This document shows positions 1 to 5,108 of a DNA stretch of 5,720 nt, piece by piece. Positions within the stretch are counted from its first letter, which is position 1. Each line of letters begins with the position of its first letter. The translations under genes were made by a program, and so were the position numbers. Source of the stretch: Spirochaetaceae bacterium (lineage in GTDB: Bacteria > Spirochaetota > Spirochaetia > DSM-27196 > SLAA01); assembly GCA_003564775.1 (NCBI GenBank), contig PXEI01000346.1, positions 1 to 5,720 of the forward strand, given 5' to 3'. Under the pieces are notes generated by a model. It was not told the DNA's origin. It was given only the letters and a program-made list of their open reading frames with translations, and did no database searches.

Positions 1-1
1 G

Positions 2-499
2 AAAGACAAGAAGGACTACGTTGCGACCTCCGCAGGGGCGGCAGCGGTCAAGGTCCGTCCACGAGCCGTAGGTGGGTTCTCTGGTGACTCGACATCGGAT
101 AGCGGTGCTGCTACAGAGGCTGCTAAACCAACCCAGGCAGCCGCGCCCGCTCCAGCGCCGACTTCAGGTCGACGCATGACGCCGCGCTACTCTGTAGTTG
201 TAAGCAATGAGCTGTTTCATAACGGAAACGTTGAGGCATGGAAGCGGATCGTTGAGAGTTACAAGGCAAAGTACCCGGGTCTCGATGTCCTCATCTGGTA
301 TGAAAACGAACGTATCAACGATATTAATGCCCTCTTTAAGTGGGGCAAAGTAAAACACGGCATGCCGATTATGGTGAGCGTCGTTGGCGATGAGATCAAA
401 GATGTGTCGAAGCTCCAGCGGTATCTGTATGAAGGCGCGAGTCCACGCTTTGAGGTCTTTCTGCGCGGCGGAGTTGACCGTGTTCTTGACTTGTTCTAA
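2..499 (+). CDS. 3' part of an unrecognised multidomain protein (5' end outside window)
   Basis: The frame is open from the left edge to the TAA at 497-499, giving 165 visible residues, so the true start lies outside the window. Visible residues 1-58 look like a disordered linker: a charged start (KDKKDY), then Ala-, Pro-, Ser- and Thr-rich sequence ending in an AAAPAPAPTSG-type stretch. Residues 59-165 form a compact alpha/beta-looking domain beginning MTPRYSVVVSNELFHNG and ending RGGVDRVLDLF. It alternates hydrophobic strands (YSVVV, LDVLIWY, MPIMVSVV, FEVFL) with amphipathic helices, and has no membrane segment. I do not recognise the domain. Ala/Pro linkers of this kind commonly tether a mobile domain, as in carrier-domain proteins, but no biotinyl or lipoyl lysine motif is visible. 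An in-frame ATG at 176 with a weak AGG at 166-168 could start a short form, but uninterrupted coding upstream favours one longer protein. It lies 9 bases before the PPDK-like gene, suggesting a shared transcript and possibly a shared function. Confidence 0.8.
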   Translation, partial: KDKKDYVATSAGAAAVKVRPRAVGGFSGDSTSDSGAATEAAKPTQAAAPAPAPTSGRRMTPRYSVVVSNELFHNGNVEAWKRIVESYKAKYPGLDVLIWYENERINDINALFKWGKVKHGMPIMVSVVGDEIKDVSKLQRYLYEGASPRFEVFLRGGVDRVLDLF

Positions 500-502
500 G
501 GA
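498..502 (+). promoter_or_regulatory. Ribosome binding site for the GTG start at 509
   Basis: AAGGA overlaps the stop codon of the upstream gene and lies 6 bases before a GTG at 509. This supports translation starting at 509 and tight coupling to the upstream gene. A competing site, GGAGA at 535-539, lies 8 bases before an in-frame ATG at 548, so the start is not settled. Confidence 0.5.
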
Positions 503-508
503 TTCGAC

Positions 509-3190
509 GTGCAGAGTGATGAGAGCAGTAACTCGGAGAAAAAGCGCATGAAGCAGTATTATTCATTTACCAGTACGGAGTATTTTCAAGACCCCGATGA
601 GCTGGAGGTAATTGGAAGTCGAGGCAGGCGAGTCATGGAGCTTGCTTCACTCGGCGCGCCGATCTCCCCTGGCTTTATCTTGCCCAGTGAAGTCGTGATC
701 CAATTATCGGAAGGCAAGATTGATCCCAAACACCTGCTTCGTACTCCTATTGAGAAGATGGAGAAGGCCTTTGGCAAGGGCTTCGACGACGCAACCAACC
801 CCTTGCTGATCAAGGTTGTAGAAAGTCCCATGCTTAACATGGTGAACACCTTCTCGACCTTGCACAATATTGGACTCACCGAAACAACGGTCGAAGGTTT
901 TGCGAAGTATGTTGGTGAAGACTTTGCTTACCATGAGTATGCAAACGTCGTTCTCAAGATCATGGAGCTTGAGCTGCTTACTAATCCATCCAAGGATCGG
1001 GAAAAGAAGCTCTCTGCCATGCAGCAAAAGCTGAAGAAAGCTAAGGGAAAGCCCGGCATGATGAAGGCTCTTGAAGAAAGCAAAGAGCTATTGCCTGGGG
1101 GAGTATATACCAACAGCTATGAGCAGCTGGCGCATGTGATCAATCTGTTCCACTCGTTGTTCCAGACGAACCAAACCAGTGCCGACTCGGCCTTGCTTAT
1201 ACAGACCATGGTTTTTGGTAACTTTGGCAAGAACAGCTCATTTGGCGACTACTACACGCACGACATCATCACCGGTGAAAATGTCCTCCGGGGCGAGTTC
1301 TTTGCCGGGGCGTTCGATAATCGGGCGAAGTCCGGAACCGACATCAATAAGATTCAGAAAAAGTACAGAGATGATCTGGTGCGCATCGGCAATGAGCTTG
1401 AAAAGAACTTCAAAGAGATCAGGCGGGTGCGCTTCACAATTGAGGATGGGCGACTCTGGGTTATTGACCAACAGCCGGTACCAAATAAATCGGCGCAGGC
1501 CGAGATCAAGACCTTGCTTGACCTTCAGAAAGAAGGCGTTGTCGATGAAGCCTATGTCATTAATGCAATTAAACCAGGCAGACTCTCTGAGATTCTTCAT
1601 CCCGCTCTCGATAGCACCTCGGTTTCGAAGTTTTTTAATGTATCAGGTGGTATCGCTGGAGCCGTCGGAGCTGCCATCGGTAGAGTCTTCTTTTCCACCG
1701 ACGAACTCATTAAGGCACACCGGGTAGCTACACAAAAGGGAGAGGACACAAACTTCATCCTGGCCATGTCGTCTACCTATGCAGAGGACGTAAAAGCTAT
1801 CGAGGTAGCACGGGGTGTGCTTTCCACCGAGGGCGGTTATGCGTCTCATGCGCCGGTTGTGGCTCGAAGCCTTGGTAAGGTCGCTTTGGTTTATCCGGGC
1901 ATTTCGTTCCAAAAGGGACAGATGAAGATTGGTCAAAAGGTTATCAAAGAGGGTGAGTACATTACCCTTCACGTGCCCTACTATGACCCACCGGAGCTGT
2001 ACGTTGGAAAGGGTGTGCTGACAAAGCCTACCCCGGAAGGCAGTGGTTTGCTCGAACTACTTGAGCTCGTACAGAACCAGATTGACGACAATTTTGACGT
2101 GCGGGCAAATGCTGACCAGCCAAAGGATGCGGAGCTTGCACTGAAGTTTAAGACCACCGGAATTGGTCTGTGCCGTACGGAACACATGTTCTTTGACGAG
2201 AAGCGCATCAACAAGTTCCGTTCAATGATTCTTGCAGACTCGACAGCGGACCGTCAAAAAATCCTTAACGAACTACGAAAGATGCAGGTACAGGACTTCT
2301 ATGACCTGTTCAAGATCATGCAAGGCAGACCGGTAACTATTCGGTTGCTCGACGCACCGCTCCATGAGTTTCTGCCGCACACCGAAGGCAGCATGAAGGA
2401 GTTCGTCTCCTTCCTCAAGAAGAGCAATTCCAAGACCACTGCTGCCGAGGTGAAGGCACGATGCGACATGCTTGCAGAGGTTAATCCCATGCTTGGACAT
2501 CGGGGCTGTCGAATTGCAATTTCCTACCCCGAGATCTACAACATGCAGGTAAGCGCAATTTTTGAGGCTGCTTACAAGCTCAAAAAGGAAGGCGTAGAGG
2601 CAAAACCAGAGATAATGGTTCCGCTTGTCATGAGTTCCACCGAGCTGAAGACAATCCGGAACGGAAAGAAGATCGAAGGAAAATCCATAATTGGTATACG
2701 TGAGCTTGAGGAAGAGGTAAGGGCAAAGTATGGGCTTAAGCCTATAGATTATCAGGTAGGTACCATGATTGAGCTGCCAGCGGCAGCGCTCCAGGCAGAC
2801 CGCATAGCTCGCTACGGAGAGTTTTTCAGCTTTGGCACCAACGACCTCACACAGACTACCAATGGCCTCTCACGCGATGATTTCAACAACTTCTTTTCCG
2901 ACTACAACGAGTTTGACTTGCTTGAAGAGAATCCATTTAAGGTACTCGGTGAGCAAGTCAAGGAGCTCATTGGACTTGCGTCCGAACGAGGTCGACTCAC
3001 GAGGCCGGGAATGAAACTTGGTATCTGCGGCGAGCATGGCGCCGAACCAGCCAACATACCGTTTGCCAAAGATACCGGAATGAACTATGTATCATGTTCA
3101 CCCTACGGAATTCCTATTGCCAAACTGGCGATAGCCCAGCTTAATCTTGCGCGCAAGGCAGAGGCGGCTAAGGCAAAGAAGAACATGTAG
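509..3190 (+). CDS. PPDK-family PEP-utilising protein with degenerate ATP-binding domain
   Basis: Full-length relative of pyruvate phosphate dikinase (893 residues; family members are typically about 870-900). Residues about 15-330 align with the nucleotide-binding domain, about 345-510 with the swivelling phosphohistidine domain, and about 525-885 with the PEP/pyruvate TIM barrel. The phosphohistidine loop GGYASHAPVVAR (442-453) keeps the catalytic His447; the family's regulatory Thr two residues before it is Ala445. The barrel keeps GLCRTEHMFF (Arg556), TIRLLD (Arg612), MIELP (Glu755), GTNDLTQ (Asn778, Asp779) and GICGEHG (Cys840), all standard catalytic or metal-binding positions. In the N-terminal domain the usual VRSGAR reads VVESPM (103-108), GGKG reads GSRG (36-39), and LQTR reads IDQQ (319-322). 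The enzyme therefore looks able to swap phosphate between PEP and His447, but probably not to use ATP. PPDK proper interconverts ATP + phosphate + pyruvate with AMP + PPi + PEP; calling this a working PPDK would be unsafe. No frameshift or signal peptide is seen, and it is presumably cytosolic. The start could be the ATG at 548 (MKQYYSF), which resembles the usual family N terminus better; the GTG at 509 has the closer ribosome site. Confidence 0.9.
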   Translation: MQSDESSNSEKKRMKQYYSFTSTEYFQDPDELEVIGSRGRRVMELASLGAPISPGFILPSEVVIQLSEGKIDPKHLLRTPIEKMEKAFGKGFDDATNPLLIKVVESPMLNMVNTFSTLHNIGLTETTVEGFAKYVGEDFAYHEYANVVLKIMELELLTNPSKDREKKLSAMQQKLKKAKGKPGMMKALEESKELLPGGVYTNSYEQLAHVINLFHSLFQTNQTSADSALLIQTMVFGNFGKNSSFGDYYTHDIITGENVLRGEFFAGAFDNRAKSGTDINKIQKKYRDDLVRIGNELEKNFKEIRRVRFTIEDGRLWVIDQQPVPNKSAQAEIKTLLDLQKEGVVDEAYVINAIKPGRLSEILHPALDSTSVSKFFNVSGGIAGAVGAAIGRVFFSTDELIKAHRVATQKGEDTNFILAMSSTYAEDVKAIEVARGVLSTEGGYASHAPVVARSLGKVALVYPGISFQKGQMKIGQKVIKEGEYITLHVPYYDPPELYVGKGVLTKPTPEGSGLLELLELVQNQIDDNFDVRANADQPKDAELALKFKTTGIGLCRTEHMFFDEKRINKFRSMILADSTADRQKILNELRKMQVQDFYDLFKIMQGRPVTIRLLDAPLHEFLPHTEGSMKEFVSFLKKSNSKTTAAEVKARCDMLAEVNPMLGHRGCRIAISYPEIYNMQVSAIFEAAYKLKKEGVEAKPEIMVPLVMSSTELKTIRNGKKIEGKSIIGIRELEEEVRAKYGLKPIDYQVGTMIELPAAALQADRIARYGEFFSFGTNDLTQTTNGLSRDDFNNFFSDYNEFDLLEENPFKVLGEQVKELIGLASERGRLTRPGMKLGICGEHGAEPANIPFAKDTGMNYVSCSPYGIPIAKLAIAQLNLARKAEAAKAKKNM

Positions 3191-3229
3191 GAAGGCCAGG
3201 GTCATACCGCCAGTTTGGTGGAAGAGAAG

Positions 3230-3266
3230 ATCAGGTGGCCTGAGCGCAGTGTGTTGAGAACCTGAT
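3230..3266 (+). other. Competing hairpins in the 3' untranslated region of the PPDK-like gene
   Basis: ATCAGGT at 3230-3236 is the exact reverse complement of ACCTGAT at 3260-3266. The same TCAGG (3231-3235) can instead pair with a nearer CCTGA at 3239-3243, so the two hairpins exclude each other. A further small hairpin, CCGCC/GGTGG (3207-3211 with 3217-3221, one G-T pair), lies upstream. The stems are short and may have no function; they sit directly before the terminator. Confidence 0.3.
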
Positions 3267-3271
3267 ATGCC

Positions 3272-3314
3272 AAGAGGCGCCGGTAGACAGATGTTTGCTG
3301 GCGCCTCTTTTTTT
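3272..3314 (+). terminator. Intrinsic terminator of the PPDK-like operon
   Basis: A perfect 10-bp stem (AAGAGGCGCC at 3272-3281 with GGCGCCTCTT at 3300-3309) can extend inward by about seven more pairs, including wobbles, to an AGAT tetraloop at 3289-3292. It is followed by a run of seven T (3308-3314). The minus strand has no T-run after the stem, so it should act on plus-strand transcription only, ending the transcript of the two leftmost genes. Confidence 0.93.
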
Positions 3315-3348
3315 GTGCGCCCGCCAGGGTGCACCTGCGTGAGGGGGC

Positions 3349-4221
3349 TTACAGCTTAAGCAGAAACCCCAGCCGTTCTACAAGTCGCAGCTTAAAGCCT
3401 GCGTCTTCATAATAACGACTCTCGGCGTACCCACCTCTCACAATCAGGAGTTCTTGTTCGCACAGTGAAAGGGACTCCTGGCTCAGGGAGTTTGAGGGGG
3501 TAGGAAAGTGGTTGTCAAAGAACGCGCGTTTGATCGCATTATCAAGAATACGAGAGGCGTGCTCATAGTGCCTATGGGCTTTGGTCTCAAAGTTCCCGAG
3601 TGAGGGCATGAAGATAATGCCACCCTTAGCACAGCGCAAGAACGCAAGCGAAAACCGAAGGTAACCCTCCAACTCGAGTTTTTCTCGTGGGCTCAACTCC
3701 AACGACTCTAACTGACTAAGCTTCTCCGCGGCCTTGAGTAGTTTCTTGAGGGCAGAGCGATAACGGAAACGCAGGTTTCCCTCGTTCCGGAGATGAAGAT
3801 TCTCAAGACCGTACTGATAGTAGAGGTAGAGCGCTTCAATGACTTCATCGCAGTACTCGGGAAAGTACGTATCAAAACGGGGATTGCGATCCGAGTGTGG
3901 AGCGTGATCGTCGGAATATGTTCCTCCTGCAGGAGGGGCTTCTTTGTGGGGTGAGTGCGAGTGGCCGTTCGAGCCCGCCGTGGGGTGGCTTGTCCTGAAT
4001 GATCTGCCACCTGGAACCGCGGCTTCACGGTTGCGTAGATGCTCAACAGCAACGGCATAGGCGGGGTTCAGTCGAGTCATCATCTCATGTGACCATTCGA
4101 GCCGTTCCGCGTTGAAGTCAGGGTGGTACTGCTTGACCGCGGTTCGAAAAGCCTTGCTCAGTTGGCCTGAGTCGCAGTCCGGTTTAACTCCCAGAATGTG
4201 AAAAGCGCTATGCAGTTCCAT
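3349..4221 (-). CDS. J-domain protein with unrecognised helical C-terminal region
   Basis: A 290-residue protein starting with a J domain (about residues 3-63). It has an amphipathic helix with AFRTAVKQYHPDF, the diagnostic HPD at 33-35, and a third helix ending RLNPAYAVAVEHL. J domains stimulate the ATPase of Hsp70 (DnaK), so this is probably a specialised co-chaperone or a Hsp70-recruiting adaptor. It is not DnaJ itself: there is no Gly/Phe-rich region, no CxxCxGxG zinc repeats and no beta-sandwich client domain. Residues about 64-110 are a His/Pro/Gly/Ser-rich, probably disordered linker. Residues about 115-290 are predominantly helical, with aromatic (YFPEYCDEVIEALYLYYQYG) and Leu/Glu/Lys-rich heptad-like stretches; I do not recognise them. 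No signal peptide or membrane helix is present. The ATG at 4221 has GAGG at 4226-4229 on the minus strand, with a rather short 4-base spacer. It is transcribed singly, divergently from the next gene and convergently with the PPDK-like gene. No clear terminator with a T-run follows its stop on the minus strand. Confidence 0.88.
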   Translation of the reverse strand: MELHSAFHILGVKPDCDSGQLSKAFRTAVKQYHPDFNAERLEWSHEMMTRLNPAYAVAVEHLRNREAAVPGGRSFRTSHPTAGSNGHSHSPHKEAPPAGGTYSDDHAPHSDRNPRFDTYFPEYCDEVIEALYLYYQYGLENLHLRNEGNLRFRYRSALKKLLKAAEKLSQLESLELSPREKLELEGYLRFSLAFLRCAKGGIIFMPSLGNFETKAHRHYEHASRILDNAIKRAFFDNHFPTPSNSLSQESLSLCEQELLIVRGGYAESRYYEDAGFKLRLVERLGFLLKL

Positions 4222-4235
4222 TTTTCCTCAATGCA

Positions 4236-4265
4236 AGTATAACCTGAAGACTGTACCTCGGACAA
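4236..4265 (-). promoter_or_regulatory. Candidate promoter of the J-domain gene
   Basis: On the minus strand, TATACT (4241 down to 4236) is a five-of-six match to the -10 consensus. TTGTCC (4265 down to 4260) is a four-of-six -35, with an 18-base spacer. The predicted transcript start, near 4229, leaves only about 8 bases before the ATG, overlapping the GAGG ribosome site. The message would be nearly leaderless if this promoter is real. Confidence 0.45.
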
Positions 4266-4301
4266 CTATCGTAACTTTTACTCACTTGATGCGAGCTTTG
4301 T

Positions 4302-4330
4302 TTGACATGGCCCTTGCTTCAAAATATACT
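4302..4330 (+). promoter_or_regulatory. Strong sigma-70-type promoter for the gene at 4363
   Basis: A consensus -35 TTGACA (4302-4307), the optimal 17-base spacer, and a TATACT -10 (4325-4330) differing from TATAAT at one base. The predicted start is around A4337, giving an untranslated leader of about 26 bases. This is the best promoter in the window. Confidence 0.8.
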
Positions 4331-4341
4331 TCACCTATACT
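4314..4341 (+). promoter_or_regulatory. Possible second, overlapping promoter offset by about one helical turn
   Basis: A second TATACT at 4336-4341 lies exactly 11 bases after the first. A weak -35-like TTGCTT (4314-4319) precedes it with a 16-base spacer. It could be a secondary start site or simply a duplicated heptamer (TATACTT at 4325-4331 and 4336-4342). Confidence 0.35.
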
Positions 4342-4353
4342 TAGAGCATAAGC

Positions 4354-4358
4354 GAGGA
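4354..4358 (+). promoter_or_regulatory. Ribosome binding site for the gene at 4363
   Basis: GAGGA lies 4 bases before the ATG at 4363. The spacing is short but resembles that of the J-domain gene, and it fixes the start. Confidence 0.65.
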
Positions 4359-4362
4359 TAGC

Positions 4363-4920
4363 ATGGCCGTCGTAAAAGAGCTTTTTTCAGCCTATAACAA
4401 GAATGAACTGCCAACTGAGGGCGGCTTCATCATCAGCGCGTTTTTCGATCTCAATACGACCTACACAAAGTATGAGGTTACCTCATACGCAGCGGTCAAG
4501 GACATTTACATTAGTGACGAAGGTATTGTGTTCCAAGCGGACGGTAAGAAGATCTTTGTCGTTGTAGAGCCTCAAAACTACACCGAGAAGCACGTTGAAC
4601 CTGCCTACCGTTCAGCGCTGCACCGGATTCCGTATCGATTGAAAGAGGTCGAGATCTTCACCTCAAAGCGACAAGATCGCATCATGATTGGTAAGGAACC
4701 GGTTATCACCTATACGTCATTCACCATCACCAAGTCCGAGGGCCACAACTTCAGTTATGTGGTTTACCACACCGACGATATTTTGTCGGCCATCAAGAGT
4801 TTCTTTGAACAATCAATGTGGAAAGATGCGCGTGTTCCAAAAATTGACGCAACAAAAGTGGCTGAACTTATCGTCACTCAGTTCAAGAAGATTATCATCG
4901 GGCCGGACGGCGAGTTCTAA
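4363..4920 (+). CDS. Uncharacterised soluble protein of 185 residues
   Basis: I do not recognise this protein. It begins MAVVKELFSAYNKNELP. Residues about 20-130 are rich in alternating hydrophobic and aromatic strands (GGFIISAFFDL, YEVTSYAAVKDIYIS, KKIFVVVEPQNY, PVITYTSFTIT, FSYVVYHTDD), suggesting a beta-rich or alpha/beta fold. Residues about 137-185 look helical (ILSAIKSFFEQSMW, ATKVAELIVTQFKKIII). It has no signal peptide, membrane helix, cysteine pair, P-loop or other catalytic motif that I can identify. It contains no cysteine and has many Lys and Tyr residues. Codon use resembles the neighbouring genes, giving no sign of recent transfer. It is a single-gene unit with its own strong promoter and a terminator downstream, so it may be well expressed. 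Start and reading frame are well supported by the promoter, the GAGGA site and the clean ATG; function is unknown. Confidence 0.85.
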   Translation: MAVVKELFSAYNKNELPTEGGFIISAFFDLNTTYTKYEVTSYAAVKDIYISDEGIVFQADGKKIFVVVEPQNYTEKHVEPAYRSALHRIPYRLKEVEIFTSKRQDRIMIGKEPVITYTSFTITKSEGHNFSYVVYHTDDILSAIKSFFEQSMWKDARVPKIDATKVAELIVTQFKKIIIGPDGEF

Positions 4921-4948
4921 GATCTCTCACGGTTCAAATGATGCCTGA

Positions 4949-4990
4949 GGGGCTTCGGTTCCGGTGGTACGTTCCGGACTGAAGATGCCC
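4949..4990 (+). other. Imperfect stem-loop just after the 185-residue gene
   Basis: CTTCGGT-T-CCGG (4953-4964, one bulged T) can pair with CCGGACTGAAG (4974-4984), giving 11 pairs (one G-T) around a 9-base loop. An internal loop and GGG/CCC (4949-4951 with 4988-4990) can extend it. No T-run follows, so it is not an intrinsic terminator; it could protect the 3' end of the message. Confidence 0.4.
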
Positions 4991-5013
4991 GAAACAAAAT
5001 GTGTATAGAAAAG

Positions 5014-5042
5014 AAAAGCCCGGCTTAGCGCCGGGCTTTTTT
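5014..5042. terminator. Bidirectional intrinsic terminator between the convergent genes
   Basis: A perfect 11-bp inverted repeat: AAAAGCCCGGC (5014-5024) and GCCGGGCTTTT (5030-5040) around the 5-base loop TTAGC. On the plus strand it ends in six T (5037-5042); on the minus strand it is followed by TTTTCTTTTC. It can therefore end both the 185-residue gene and nifJ transcripts. Confidence 0.95.
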
Positions 5043-5057
5043 GTTTAGATGCAAGAT

Positions 5058-5096
5058 CTGGAGTTGCGCCGCCCTCAGGGCGACGCAGGGCTCCAG
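5058..5096. other. Compound GC-rich stem-loop between the nifJ stop and the terminator
   Basis: Outer arms CTGGAG (5058-5063) and CTCCAG (5091-5096) are exact complements. Inside them, after a TT/AGGG internal loop, GCGCCGCCC (5066-5074) pairs with GGGCGACGC (5078-5086) with one mismatch around the loop TCA. No T-run follows on either strand. In the nifJ message it would fold in the 3' untranslated region upstream of the terminator hairpin. It could be a message-stabilising element or one copy of a dispersed palindromic repeat; a single window cannot tell. Confidence 0.5.
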
Positions 5097-5108
5097 GATG
5101 GAGCAAGC

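Noticed and set aside
1179..1727. Open plus-strand frame of about 180 codons inside the PPDK-like gene
   Set aside because: It lies wholly within the correct, family-matching frame, has no convincing ribosome site, and its Ser/Arg/Pro-rich translation is typical of an out-of-frame reading.
1238..1972. Two open minus-strand frames opposite the PPDK-like gene
   Set aside because: They are antisense to conserved coding sequence, have no promoter or ribosome site, and their translations resemble no protein domain.
3098..3334. Minus-strand open frame across the PPDK-like 3' end and terminator
   Set aside because: It would run through the terminator hairpin and overlap the conserved C terminus of the PPDK-like protein; the translation is low in recognisable structure.
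3324..3338. Near-palindrome around CAGGGTGCACCTG after the J-domain gene stop
   Set aside because: The arms are short with a bulged base, and no T-run follows on the minus strand, so it cannot be called the J-gene terminator.
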